Counted from the first letter of the stretch, positions 1 through 12,500 are shown. The stretch: DNA of 64,000 nucleotides from Chrysaora quinquecirrha (GCA_014526335.1 JACTAT010000058.1:698674-762673); one strand, 5' to 3'. Numbers and translations: made by a program. The notes: a model not told the origin generated them from the letters alone.

Positions 1-3000
1 TCAAAATGAAACAAGCCTCCGCAGTGTCGAAGCATAGCGACGGAAGCAAATATATTGGTAAAATCAAGCTGATCAAGAAGGAGGAGCCTCCTGTTGAAGA
101 CGAGGATGTCCAGCAACCAGAGCAAAAGAAAACCATTGATTGTGAGATTACTGATGGGGTGAAACAGAGGCTAACCGATTATCAAGACGTTGTCGTCCGA
201 AAACGAGATTCAAGAATAGATGATGACTCAAAGTAAGAAGCGTTGCACCCCTGGAATTTACTGTAATGCTATGTTTACCATTGGAGCTTCTTTACTGTCA
301 GGGGGGGGGGCTTATGGAATATTTTTCACTTTGTTGTTTTCTCATTTACAGGAAACGTCGTTCAGTCATTTTAGAAGACGATTTGAAGTATGTGAATCAA
401 ATGGAGGTCAGCATGCATGAGAGGCTTAAAATGTTTAAAGAAACGGAAAGTAAAGGCATGGAGGAGATTGAGGTGAAATGCAAATTTTTAGCTTTGATTG
501 GGTTAGGAAACTTGTTGTTAGCGAAATTGTTGGGGGCTATTCCTAAAGAAGAAGTGGTATACAAGGTGCTGTGGCGTCGTAGTGTGGTCCAGCTGACTCG
601 TGGTGTCAGGAGCTCAGTGTGGTCAGCGTTTGAGCCCATTCTGGGTAGGGTCGCAGCTAGGGACTTGTTTTCTAGACTTGTTGGATAAGTCCCACTCTTC
701 GCAAACAGTAACGGCAGTCTTTAGCATTAGCAACAATTATTTAATTTAAAAAATTGAATTGGATGGCCTAATTCTCAGAGTGGCATTTCCATAGGTCTGA
801 GCGGCCTAACGTAATCAAATTGGCCTAAGGAGCGAAAAATACTTTTCATGGAATAAGTCTAGAATTTGTTTACATAGCATTCAAGACAAGAGGAAGAGAA
901 AAGGAGATTATTGAAACAAGATGCAGAAAAACGACGGTCGATCGCGTTGCAAAGGGAGCAAGAACGGATACAAGCTCTAATTCAGAAAAAGAAGGAGGAA
1001 GAAGAAGAGAAACGAAGGCAACAGGAGATTTCCGAGAAGGAAGCAAGTGAAGAATTCGAAGAAATCAATGCGGAAGTAATGACAGTTCCAGCAATAGTCA
1101 GCGATCGACGTCGAATGTTTACAGAAACTGAGAAACATGAGAAGGAAAAACGAGAGGTATGATCTCTGATTTTTTTTCATGATTTTTTTCCCTTAGTTTA
1201 AATGTGAAATTATTTTACACAATGTGTTTCAACTCCTTAAGAGAAAAACATTCTGTGAGATACAACGTTTTGAAAGATTCTACCTATCAGGGTGGATTTT
1301 TTGCTTTAGTTTGTTCCATACAAGTTCTTAAAGGGTTTTTTAATGCACTGAATTCTTGCTTTGGTTATTTTGATGTCATGAGTTACATCATTTTTCTCTC
1401 ACACCTTCTGTCACGCTTAGCACTTAGCCTCCCGTTCCTGTTGTCACAAAGTCTCTACAACGTTGGCACAATAACCTCTGTTTTGCGCTCTGTCTCTCTC
1501 GACTCCAATGTCCCACCCATCTCTTCGAGGTCCTTCACTATGCACTTGAAGGTGATGTGGCGTCGTTGTGCAATCCAGCTGACTCGTGGTATCATGAGCT
1601 CAGTGTTCGAGCCCAGCCACGCGTCAGAACCAGGATCGAGGTCTCGATTAGTTAACTTACTACTGAGATCCTAGCGACTGGCGCTAAAATACTATTTCAC
1701 CTTCACCTTCACCTCTTACACGTCAATCTTGACCTCTCTCTCATTCGTCTTACTCCTATAGCTGCCCACTCCAATACTTGTCTTGCAATCTTATTTTAAT
1801 CTATTCTTTAGGCGTGTCCCATCTGTCACTGACTCTGATAATGCACAGTTTTTGTTTACTGCCCAATCTTTCCAAGCACCAAGCATTTGATGTCATCAGC
1901 TGTCTTTGACTATAGCCAATAGAAGTGTCAAGGTGGCCCGAATGTATGCACCTTGCTCTTATTCCAGGAGATATCTTACTGAAAGTTGGTTTCTCACTTT
2001 AACATTGAAGTTTATTTGGAGTACTCTCCAGAACGGATGCGAATTTTGATAAATTTCTGACGATAAACCCTTTTTTTATTCTTTCCCATTCTTTTTTCAG
2101 CTGTTGCAAATGGAAGAAGAGAAAAGGCGGTCATTGAAACGCGAAGCTGAGAAAATAAGATCACTTAATGCCAAGAACGAACAGGAACATGTCAAAGTAT
2201 TGGTACATGATGAACAACGTGGTGAGGATGTGCAGCGAGGTCAGAGTGAAGTCGAAAAAAGTGGGGAATTCGTGGAGATTGATGTTGATGAGGCAATCAC
2301 TGTACCAGCCATTGTTAGTGACCGTCTTAAATTGTTCAAGGAGACTGAAAAACACCAACAGGAAAAGCACAAGGTATGATGAGGACACCATTATTACTTT
2401 TTTTCCGTACTGCGTGGGTAGTGGTGTGGCCGAAGCTTTTTTCGTCTGACACTTCTCAGAGTATTAACGTCAAACAGACCGAAGCAAGTGACTAAGGTAG
2501 AATTTATACCCAGATGCGGATCGAAATGCGCCAATCAAGAAGCGAATCCGAATTGTTACGTACCTGGCATCAAACCGGCAAGAGAATTCATAAACGACCA
2601 AACTTTTTTGTGTTGTAGGTACGCAATCCTTTGAACTTTCCGAGTGGCAGAAACTAACCGAGGGTTTGCAGCTGCGAAGCACTTAGTAATGGCCTTTTTA
2701 ATTTTACTTTCGAATCGCAACGAGACTTTTCCTATCCAAGGCATTTTTAGGTAGACAGGGCACTTTGTGGACCATACTTTCTGCCGGATCTTACTTTCTG
2801 TACCATCGAGGACAATTTTGTTTAATTTGTAGCTCGAAGAAATCGAAGCCGAAAAACGAAAACTAGCGAGAATTAGCGCCGAAAAGAAACGCTTATTGGC
2901 ACTTGAGCGTGAAAAAGAGAAACTTGAAGAACTAAAAAGAAAACAGAAGGAAGACGAAGACAAACGAAAAGCTGTAGAAGCGACAAGGGAAGAGCTTGTC

Positions 3001-6000
3001 AAGGAAGATCTTAATGTTGAAAAGCCTGAAGTTCCTGCCATTGTACGCGATCGTTTGAAAATGTTCAGCGAAGGAGAAAAGGCTCAAAAACAAGCAAAAG
3101 AGGTTTGTAAACGAGGCTAAGTTTGATAACGAGATCGAGTTTAGAGTTTGTTTCATAGTCTTAGGTGTTGAAATTTCTTAGATAAAGCCAGTGTGAAAAT
3201 GAAAAAAATTAAGCTAGACCGAGTGAAGAGGTTTATCCCCCCACCCACGGGATGCAAGATGTGGGAGGGAAATTGTGTGGAGTGTCGAATGTATATCAGA
3301 ACACAATAAATAGTTCATACAGTGTTATACAGACCTGTACATGTGTTGCACAGTATAGATTAAACAGTACGAAAAACTTCGTTAATTTTAATAGGAACAC
3401 GCGGTTTTAAAGATCTATTTTGAAGGTGCATGGTGAGTGGCCTAATCCAGCTGGCTTGTGGTGTTTGAAGCTCAGCGAGGTCGGGGTTCGAACTCCTTCA
3501 AGTTTCCAATGAATCTTTAACGTAATATTATTATTTTCAGGCATTGAAACAAGAGGAGGAAAAGAGAAGGGCCGCTAAGGAGGAGGCTGAATGGCGACGA
3601 ATCTTCGGACAACAACGAACAAAAGTCCATGATGAAAATACAAAGGACCACGATACACAAAAGGATGTCAATGATAACGAGGCAAGGACTGGAAACGAGG
3701 GAGAAGAAGAGATCATCGCTGTTGAAGAAACGATGAATGTTGAATCTGAAATAAGCTTTGATTTTATGGAGGATGGGAAAGAAGTTGTAAAAACTGAAGA
3801 AAATGTTGCAAAAGGTTCAAACGTTCAAACATTGCTTGATAAGCAAATTTCAAATGTTTTTAACATTGTTTGATCGTTTGGCCAGTGCCTCAAGCTCTCT
3901 CTTAAATGCCTTAGTCCCTGGCCAAACGATCAAACATTGTTTGTCAAACATTTGAGGTTTGCTTTACAATAATGTTCGACCGTTTAGCCACGTCACAAAA
4001 CATTGCTTAGCAAGAAAGAATGAACTAAATGGTTTTGAAATAGTTCGAAAACACTTTTAGCTTGACGCAAGAAAAAATGTTTGACAAGCATTGTTTTGCG
4101 ATATGGACAAACCGTGAGGCCCTGGCAAAGAGATCAAACATTGTTTGTCGAACATTTGAGCTTTGCTTTACAATAATGTTTGACCGTTTGGCCACGTCAC
4201 AAAACATTGCTTAGCAAGAAAGAATAAACTAAATGTTGCGCCATTACATAAACATTTTAAGCTTGACATAAGAAAAGGTATTTGACAAGCATTGTTTTGC
4301 GATATGGCCAAACCGTAAGGCCTTTGCCAAACGATCAAACATTGTTGGTCAAACATCTGAAATTTGCTTGTCCAACACGATGTTTGATTGTTTGGCCACA
4401 TCACAAAACATTGCTCGTCAATCATTTTTTGCTTACAGCGAACAGAAAATGTTTTTGAAGCTTTTCAGAAACGTTGCCATTCAAGCTCTGCTTATCAAGC
4501 AATGTTTTGCGACGTGGCCAAACAGACAAACATTGTTTGTAAATCTCCAGATGGTTTGGCCACTGCCTAAAACATTATTTGTTCGACAAATCTCAATGTT
4601 TGACAATGTCTGGTATTATTCATGCCTTGATTTGCTCTTTTAGATGTGGAAACGATATCAGCGGACGAAAAACAGAGAATTCGAGAAGCAAAGCTGAAAT
4701 TTATGCAAGGTGAAAAGCCAGAAAATGTTCCGCGTGCGGTTAAACAAGTCGGAAAGTTAAAAAATAAAGGTGTTTTCAAAGAGAACGATTTAGAAAAACA
4801 AGAAGAAATACATGTCGAAAGTAATGGTGACGTAATAGATGAAGAAAGCCTCGATTTGGAAGCGAAATTGCAAGGAACTGATACCCATCATGATGGCTAT
4901 GGTAAGATCATCCAATCTCGATTTCTAATCCGATGAATCTAATGTTTAATCCATAATCCTGTACCTTCGATTTCATTAACACAGATTAGCCATTCTTTCA
5001 TTTGTATTCAATGTTCGTTTATATCAAATTAACCAATAACCTTAAAACTATTACACTGAGTTGATTTTTTGTGTGTGCTTTCAGACCCAGAGCAAGAACG
5101 GAGGATGCTAGATGAGGCTGAAGCAGCATTCAGGAGTTTCAAAGCAAGCAGTAAATCCGAAACGAGGCCGAAAAGATCGGCTAAAACTGAGAATCTTATA
5201 AAGTCATTCAGTGTCGCTTCAAGCCACCCATCTGAGCAGGCATCGAAAGGAGGCAGGATCAAAATGGATGCCTCGGGAAAGCAACCGTCAAGCCAGCCTC
5301 GTCTGAAAAAGACAAACAGTTTCGAAGAAGAAATTAGAGAAGCTGCAGCGAGCACTGAAGTGTGCTCTGCTCCCGAAAACTTCGATATTCAGACCCCTGG
5401 AAAAGATGAACTGGAAAAACAGGCTACACCTGAACCACATGTTATCAATACTGGTTTGGTCAAGCAAAGAGCAAATGTATTTTCCAATCCCACGTTACCC
5501 GCGGGTGATACGCCAAAGACCGCGCATGCCAGTGTAAAGAAATGGATAGCTTCGAATCCTCCTGCAAATTTACCGCAAGACCCTTCGTCTCGCAAGGATA
5601 GTAGCACGTTAGAACTTCATGCAGAGATAGATGCTACGGAACAGCGGGTTTCTGAGCTGAGCATGCGTATTGAACAGCTGAAGCTTGAGGACAAGGAAGA
5701 AGAAGCTCTCGACGTTGAAGAGGAATACCATGCAGCAAAATTAGAATTATCAAAACTGAAACGCAAATTACTGAAATTGCAGAAAGATGGAGCGAAATCA
5801 CACACGAGAAACTCGTCATCAAGCTCTGAGTGTTACTCGATGCCAGATGATGCTTTTAGCGACAGAGCCTCGTCTTCAAGTTCTCGAACACCAAGAGGAG
5901 GCTCGCACAGGACTTCAAGGGAAGTGAAATCGTTTACAGAGAAACCTCAGCCTCCAGTTGATGTGAGCGCTTTTAATGATGATGGCGAGGTTGTGGGGGA

Positions 6001-7245
6001 AGGGACAGTCATCTCACAAATTAAGGTGGGTCCATCTTTATTCATTATAGTTATTTGACAAGTAACTATATCATATTTCATTTGGCTGCATAATTTAAGC
6101 ATAAATGTTGATTATCTAATATACTATTTAATTGTCTTTGAGCAGTTTAAAATTGCGAGAAACAGCGGAACATTTTTGGACATGCTTATAAGCTTGTTTT
6201 GTCTGACACTCCTCAGAGTATAAACGCCAGAAACAGTCCAACACAATTGACTAAGGTGGAATTTATACCCAGCTGTAGATCGAAATGCACCAGTCAGAAA
6301 GTGAAGCTATATTTGACTAGATTACAGCGAGAACTTTCTTAAAAATTTCAAATCAATGGTAGATTAAAGTTTTTGCTCCATTTAGGAGTTTTGGAGTCTG
6401 TCCACATCAAAAGTTCGTTATCTCACTTGGACTCTTCAGTTAATTTTAGTGATCTTTCTGCTGTATTCCGCTAGCTGATGACTTGTGTTGCAAACACAAT
6501 AGAGGTTTCCGCAAAAGATGGCGGCCGTTTCTGTCAATCCCTTGTTTTTCTTAAGGTTATTCGAAGGGAATTCTGGGAATAATTTCCTTAGCTACAAATC
6601 AACGTCTGCAGCCATGTAAAAAACGTAACTAAGGAAATTATTCCCAGAATTCCTTTCGAAAATCCTTAATGAAAACAATAGACAAAAACGGCGGCCATCT
6701 TTTGTTGAAGCGTCTGTTCTTATCCACCTTCCACCTTTCTCATTCGTGCATTTCGCTCTGCATCTGGGTATTAAATCTTCCTCTCTCAATTCTTTCACTG
6801 TGTTTCTGATATTTATACTCCGAGTGAAAAACGAAAAAGCTTTTTAATTATGCCTTATGATATTTCCACTTCTCATCCCAATTTCAAATTTTTCTACAAC
6901 TCAATTTTATTTATGTGTATTTTATAATTTATGCAGTCGTTAATTTATGCATTAGGTATGATAATTTATGCATTATTCTTTCAGACTTACGAAGATGAGA
7001 GTGCAAAGCAGAGAAAGCAAAGAGCGGAGCTACGTAAATCCCTCAGCCTAAGTCACTCGTCATTGGATTATCTAGAAAACCCTCCACCAATGGGATTCGG
7101 TGGTCCAGAATTCGCAAAAGACAAGTCAAAGCTTTCTAAAGAATGCAAAATGCCAAGAGGAACCCCCGTGCCACCTGTAGAAAGCACAGCATTCAATGAT
7201 GAAGGTGATTGTGTGCCGGAGGGTAATGTTGTCGAGCAAGTAAAG
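1..7245 (+). CDS. Unrecognised modular coiled-coil protein, 5' and 3' partial (possibly EPLIN/LIM-type cytoskeletal protein)
   Basis: Exons inferred from reading frame and splice sites: up to 232, 352-472, 878-1156, 2101-2373, 2833-3102, 3541-3814, 4644-4901, 5085-6025, 6985-7245; all junctions keep frame. The reading frame is open at the window edge, so the ATG at 6 is probably internal, and the last exon ends at a GT donor (GTATTT), so more exons should follow but none was found. Exons 3-5 (93, 91 and 90 codons, all phase 0) each encode an E/K/R-rich helix followed by a VPAIVxDRxxMFxExEK-like motif; exon 2 has a relative (MHERLKMFKETE). The large exon has a 40-residue heptad region and a Ser-rich stretch; it and the last exon both end with an AFNDxGxxVxEGxVxxQxK motif. 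The VKQRLTDYQ and DRLKMF motifs recall actin-binding EPLIN/Xin-type proteins, but no LIM domain is visible. Function not assigned; cytoplasmic, cytoskeletal role is a guess. Confidence 0.7.
545..690 (+). repeat. SINE-like repeat, family A
   Basis: The stretch with GTGGCGTCGTAGTGTGG, CCAGCTGACTCGTGGTGTC, GAGCTCAGTG and GTTTGAGCCC resembles a degenerate tRNA-derived promoter (A and B boxes). Related copies lie near 1540-1650 and 3420-3512 (the latter duplicated at 8011-8103), all in introns of the same gene. Confidence 0.5.
1540..1650 (+). repeat. SINE-like repeat, family A
   Basis: Shares GATGTGGCGTCGTTGTG, CAGCTGACTCGTGGTATC and GTTCGAGCCC with the 545-690 copy. Intronic. Confidence 0.5.
2440..2560 (+). 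mobile_element. MITE fragment (TCTGACACTxCTCAGAGTxTAA family)
   Basis: TCTGACACTTCTCAGAGT, then GACTAAGGTAGAATTTATACC and ATGCGGATCGAAATGC match the left arm of the palindromic element at 6185-6848. Only one arm is present. Confidence 0.55.
3420..3512 (+). repeat. SINE-like repeat, family A
   Basis: Contains CCAGCTGGCTTGTGGTG, GAAGCTCAGCGAGGTCG and a good B-box-like GGTTCGAACTCC. It ends about 30 bases before the exon at 3541. Repeated identically at 8011-8103 in the duplication. Confidence 0.5.
3815..4640 (+). repeat. Intronic cluster of ACAAACATTG-type inverted repeats, family B
   Basis: An entire intron made of variants of GATCAAACATTGTTTGTC, CAAACATTTGAAATTTGC, GTTTGACCGTTTGGCCAC and CACAAAACATTGCTTAGC in both orientations. 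The unit is about 170-200 bases. Copied at 8406-9231 by the duplication. Related pieces occur at 15110-15250, 29870-29945, 30190-30440 and 46350-46925. Confidence 0.8.
6185..6848 (+). mobile_element. Palindromic MITE with nested inverted repeats
   Basis: Outer arms at about 6188-6310 and 6725-6845 are inverted copies (TCTGACACTCCTCAGAGT...ATTTATACCCAG...CGAAATGCAC). Inside lies a second, stronger palindrome, 6513-6594 against 6628-6708, sharing GGCGGCC and GGGAATAATTTCCTTAG. No reading frame of note. Relatives lie at 2440-2560 and 51530-51740; copy 2 of the duplication stops within this element. Confidence 0.7.
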
Positions 7246-7598
7246 GTATTTATAAGATGATGTACAATAATTTGTTGAGTTTTTTCCTTCCAACACATTT
7301 ACTGACTTGACTGATGTTTTTCTGGTTTTTTTTTTCATTCCAAGGTTTTCTCAAAGAGTTGAACAAATTCATGAAATATTTTTGAGGTTAGAAAATCATT
7401 TTCTACTTGATATTTATTCTCTGTACCACTGGTTGTGCATGAATTATTAACAAAAGACTAAGAGATGAATGAGCTTGCCAAGACAGGACTCGCACTGTGA
7501 AAGAAAGTGCTGAAGATAAAACAACAGAACAATAAAACAATAAGCCCCTTAAATTTTTGCCCCCTAGTTCTTGTCCTTTAAACGAGGCCCTGTTTTGC

Positions 7599-7807
7599 TT
7601 ACTTGCTTGCTTGCTTGCTTACTTGCTTGCTTGCTTGCTTTCTTGCTTAATTGCTTGCTTGCTTGATTGGTTGCTTGCTTGCTTGTTGCTTGGTTGCTTG
7701 GTTGCTTGCTTGCTTGCTTGCTTTCTTGCTTAATTGCTTGCTTGGTTGCTTGGTTTCTTGCTTGGTTGCTTGCTTGCTTGGTCGCTTGGTTGCTTGCTTG
7801 CTTGCTT
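7599..7807 (+). repeat. CTTG tetranucleotide array
   Basis: Roughly 200 bases of CTTG/GTTG repeats with few interruptions, ending exactly where duplication copy 2 begins. Long open frames across it (for example poly-SKQA or LLAC peptides) are repeat artefacts. Confidence 0.9.
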
Positions 7808-10800
7808 GACCGAGTGAAGAGGTTTATCCCCCCACCCACGGGATGCAAGATGTGGGAGGGAAATTGTGTGGAGTGTCGAATGTATATCAGAACACAATAA
7901 ATAGTTCATACAGTGTTATACAGACCTGTACATGTGTTGCACAGTATAGATTAAACAGTACGAAAAACTTCGTTAATTTTAATAGGAACACGCGGTTTTA
8001 AAGATCTATTTTGAAGGTGCATGGTGAGTGGCCTAATCCAGCTGGCTTGTGGTGTTTGAAGCTCAGCGAGGTCGGGGTTCGAACTCCTTCAAGTTTCCAA
8101 TGAATCTTTAACGTAATATTATTATTTTCAGGCATTGAAACAAGAGGAGGAAAAGAGAAGGGCCGCTAAGGAGGAGGCTGAATGGCGACGAATCTTCGGA
8201 CAACAACGAACAAAAGTCCATGATGAAAATACAAAGGACCACGATACACAAAAGGATGTCAATGATAACGAGGCAAGGACTGGAAACGAGGGAGAAGAAG
8301 AGATCATCGCTGTTGAAGAAACGATGAATGTTGAATCTGAAATAAGCTTTGATTTTATGGAGGATGGGAAAGAAGTTGTAAAAACTGAAGAAAATGTTGC
8401 AAAAGGTTCAAACGTTCAAACATTGCTTGATAAGCAAATTTCAAATGTTTTTAACATTGTTTGATCGTTTGGCCAGTGCCTCAAGCTCTCTCTTAAATGC
8501 CTTAGTCCCTGGCCAAACGATCAAACATTGTTTGTCAAACATTTGAGGTTTGCTTTACAATAATGTTCGACCGTTTAGCCACGTCACAAAACATTGCTTA
8601 GCAAGAAAGAATGAACTAAATGGTTTTGAAATAGTTCGAAAACACTTTTAGCTTGACGCAAGAAAAAATGTTTGACAAGCATTGTTTTGCGATATGGACA
8701 AACCGTGAGGCCCTGGCAAAGAGATCAAACATTGTTTGTCGAACATTTGAGCTTTGCTTTACAATAATGTTTGACCGTTTGGCCACGTCACAAAACATTG
8801 CTTAGCAAGAAAGAATAAACTAAATGTTGCGCCATTACATAAACATTTTAAGCTTGACATAAGAAAAGGTATTTGACAAGCATTGTTTTGCGATATGGCC
8901 AAACCGTAAGGCCTTTGCCAAACGATCAAACATTGTTGGTCAAACATCTGAAATTTGCTTGTCCAACACGATGTTTGATTGTTTGGCCACATCACAAAAC
9001 ATTGCTCGTCAATCATTTTTTGCTTACAGCGAACAGAAAATGTTTTTGAAGCTTTTCAGAAACGTTGCCATTCAAGCTCTGCTTATCAAGCAATGTTTTG
9101 CGACGTGGCCAAACAGACAAACATTGTTTGTAAATCTCCAGATGGTTTGGCCACTGCCTAAAACATTATTTGTTCGACAAATCTCAATGTTTGACAATGT
9201 CTGGTATTATTCATGCCTTGATTTGCTCTTTTAGATGTGGAAACGATATCAGCGGACGAAAAACAGAGAATTCGAGAAGCAAAGCTGAAATTTATGCAAG
9301 GTGAAAAGCCAGAAAATGTTCCGCGTGCGGTTAAACAAGTCGGAAAGTTAAAAAATAAAGGTGTTTTCAAAGAGAACGATTTAGAAAAACAAGAAGAAAT
9401 ACATGTCGAAAGTAATGGTGACGTAATAGATGAAGAAAGCCTCGATTTGGAAGCGAAATTGCAAGGAACTGATACCCATCATGATGGCTATGGTAAGATC
9501 ATCCAATCTCGATTTCTAATCCGATGAATCTAATGTTTAATCCATAATCCTGTACCTTCGATTTCATTAACACAGATTAGCCATTCTTTCATTTGTATTC
9601 AATGTTCGTTTATATCAAATTAACCAATAACCTTAAAACTATTACACTGAGTTGATTTTTTGTGTGTGCTTTCAGACCCAGAGCAAGAACGGAGGATGCT
9701 AGATGAGGCTGAAGCAGCATTCAGGAGTTTCAAAGCAAGCAGTAAATCCGAAACGAGGCCGAAAAGATCGGCTAAAACTGAGAATCTTATAAAGTCATTC
9801 AGTGTCGCTTCAAGCCACCCATCTGAGCAGGCATCGAAAGGAGGCAGGATCAAAATGGATGCCTCGGGAAAGCAACCGTCAAGCCAGCCTCGTCTGAAAA
9901 AGACAAACAGTTTCGAAGAAGAAATTAGAGAAGCTGCAGCGAGCACTGAAGTGTGCTCTGCTCCCGAAAACTTCGATATTCAGACCCCTGGAAAAGATGA
10001 ACTGGAAAACAGGCTACACCTGAACCACATGTTATCAATACTGGTTTGGTCAAGCAAAGAGCAAATGTATTTTCCAATCCCACGTTACCCGCGGGTGATA
10101 CGCCAAAGACCGCGCATGCCAGTGTAAAGAAATGGATAGCTTCGAATCCTCCTGCAAATTTACCGCAAGACCCTTCGTCTCGCAAGGATAGTAGCACGTT
10201 AGAACTTCATGCAGAGATAGATGCTACGGAACAGCGGGTTTCTGAGCTGAGCATGCGTATTGAACAGCTGAAGCTTGAGGACAAGGAAGAAGAAGCTCTC
10301 GACGTTGAAGAGGAATACCATGCAGCAAAATTAGAATTATCAAAACTGAAACGCAAATTACTGAAATTGCAGAAAGATGGAGCGAAATCACACACGAGAA
10401 ACTCGTCATCAAGCTCTGAGTGTTACTCGATGCCAGATGATGCTTTTAGCGACAGAGCCTCGTCTTCAAGTTCTCGAACACCAAGAGGAGGCTCGCACAG
10501 GACTTCAAGGGAAGTGAAATCGTTTACAGAGAAACCTCAGCCTCCAGTTGATGTGAGCGCTTTTAATGATGATGGCGAGGTTGTGGGGGAAGGGACAGTC
10601 ATCTCACAAATTAAGGTGGGTCCATCTTTATTCATTATAGTTATTTGACAAGTAACTATATCATATTTCATTTGGCTGCATAATTTAAGCATAAATGTTG
10701 ATTATCTAATATACTATTTAATTGTCTTTGAGCAGTTTAAAATTGCGAGAAACAGCGGAACATTTTGGACATGCTTATAAGCTTGTTTTGTCTGACACTC

Positions 10801-11318
10801 CTCAGAGTATAAACGCCAGAAACAGTCCAACACAATTGACTAAGGTGGAATTTATACCCAGCTGTAGATCGAAATGCACCAGTCAGAAAGTGAAGCTATA
10901 TTTGACTAGATTACAGCGAGAACTTTCTTAAAATTTCAAATCAATGGTAGATTAAAGTTTTGCTCCATTTAGGAGTTTTGGAGTCTGTCCACATCAAAAG
11001 TTCGTTATCTCACTTGGACTCTTCAGTTAATTTTAGTGATCTTTCTGCTGTATTCCGCTAGCTGATGACTTGTGTTGCAAACACAATAGAGGTTTCCGCA
11101 AAAGATGGCGGCCGTTTCTGTCAATCCCTTGTTTTTCTTAAGGTTATTCGAAGGGAATTCTGGGAATAATTTCCTTAGCTACAAATCAACGTCTGCAGCC
11201 ATGTAAAAACGTAACTAAGGAAATTATTCCCAGAATTCCTTTCGAAAATCCTTAATGAAAACAATAGACAAAACGGCGGCCATCTTTTGTTGAAGCGTCT
11301 GTTCTTATCCACCTTCCA
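7808..11318 (+). repeat. Direct duplication, copy 2
   Basis: 3,511 bases matching 3217-6733. The offset is 4,591 up to about 10006 and falls to 4,585 at the end; the six lost bases are each in homopolymers (A-run at 10006, T-run near 10764, A-run near 10931, T-run near 10961, A-run near 11206, A-run near 11272). The left edge abuts a CTTG tetranucleotide array and the right edge abuts a MITE terminus. Confidence 0.93.
8132..10615 (+). pseudogene. Second copy of three exons of the upstream gene, frameshifted
   Basis: Exons at 8132-8405, 9235-9492 and 9676-10615 repeat those at 3541-3814, 4644-4901 and 5085-6025, including introns. In the third copy the A-run at 10006-10009 has four A instead of five, so the frame changes after DELE and the downstream part (from about 10046) lies in another frame. 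The order in the sequence (last exon at 6985-7245, then this copy) would not give a sensible transcript. Since everything else matches, I read it as an assembly duplication with a base-calling error rather than a true pseudogene; a very recent tandem duplication is the alternative. Confidence 0.75.
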
Positions 11319-11932
11319 TACAGGGTGGCCCAAAAAAGGGACCCCCTTAGGTAAATAATTTCTGAATAAATTTTCTCAAGGAGGAATTTTATCAAATTTA
11401 TACCAGGTAATATTCAAGTCAAGTGCGCTATCGTGTAGAAATATGTTGGTGATAAGAGCTTCCATCTCGGCGCAATGGGACATTAAATTCATGATGTCCA
11501 AAAACCAGCTGTTTATATTCCATCATTGCGTACTGTACTGCAATCGTGCGTGAAGGAGAATCATTATCCCAGAGTAAAATTGTCACGACCATTAATGTAT
11601 GGTCAGTCATATTAGAGAAGTGTATTGAGCAGGATTGAGGACATTTTGAATATCATTTGACTGAAAGAATGAGTTATTGATTTTTCTGTTTTGTTGCGTA
11701 AGGATTACGTAAGGGTATAAAGTTGCATATTTTGTTACAGTACGTTTTTGGATTGTAAAGTTTTAAAGTCAATTTATTCAGAGATACTAACCCATATCAT
11801 CATGATATTTACATGATATATCTCACTTGAGTTGAATATCATGTAGTATTAATTTCATGAAATTCCAACTTAAGAATAAATTATTTATAAATTATTTAGT
11901 TAGGGGTCCCTTTTTTTTGGGCCACCCTGTAT
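11319..11932 (+). mobile_element. Tc1/mariner-type MITE with TA target duplication
   Basis: Inverted ends CAGGGTGGCCCAAAAAAGGG (from 11321) and the complementary run ending GGCCACCCTG at 11929, each flanked by TA. About 610 bases, no transposase; the interior is AT-rich. The left end coincides with the right edge of the duplicated segment, so the left junction may be chimeric. Confidence 0.75.
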
Positions 11933-12500
11933 AATGTATGATTATGATAATGTATGATGATGGTTTGCAAGTCATCAGTATGGTGAATGGTAACAGTCAT
12001 AATTATTATGATTATCATAATTATAATAATTATAATAATTATATTTATCATACTTTTCCTTGCTAAACATCATTTTCAAAACATTTACGATCGTTAAAAC
12101 AAGCAAATTCTGTCGCGATTCAATATTTATCCCAATTAGTGGCCATCATAGTCCCTCCAAAGTCAATAACTTTTTGCTTTTCCCTGCAGATTCTACAAAA
12201 TCATCCTTGGCCTTGGGTAGTGGAAAGACGGAAGGCTGCTCAACTTTTCGTAACTATGAAATTTTTATTATTTTCCAAATCGATATTGATAACAAATAAT
12301 AATAATGTTTATTATTCAAACAAAATTCAATTATAGATTCGTATAGTAAAAACACATTGCAGTCTGTAATAACGCCCAAAAACTTAAATGTGAATATATA
12401 TCGAGCTACCACATTGTTAGAAGGGATAGAGACCTGGAAACATAGTGAATTTCCCACAGCTTTTAAATTCGACAATATTTAGACCAATAGGGCTAGAAGG
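11933..12500. other. AT-rich stretch without recognised gene
   Basis: Begins with ATAATGTATGATTATG-like simple repeat. A short open stretch near 12130-12300 has no recognisable domain and no convincing splice context. Nothing else supported. Confidence 0.5.

Larger units (their letters stand above)
3217..6733 (+). repeat. Direct duplication, copy 1
   Basis: This 3,517-base stretch recurs at 7808-11318. It starts at GACCGAGTGAAGAGG and ends inside a palindromic MITE. It includes three exons and their introns. Base-by-base spot comparison found no substitutions. Confidence 0.93.

Noticed and set aside
1204..1674. 156-codon open frame in an intron of the first gene
   Set aside because: Begins in intronic sequence after a good donor at 1157, contains a SINE-like repeat and has no recognisable domain.
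3815..4643. Several 60-90 codon frames in both orientations
   Set aside because: All lie in the family B repeat cluster and are copied identically in the duplication at 8406-9234.
7564..7900. Frames encoding SKQA or LLAC repeats
   Set aside because: CTTG tetranucleotide array.
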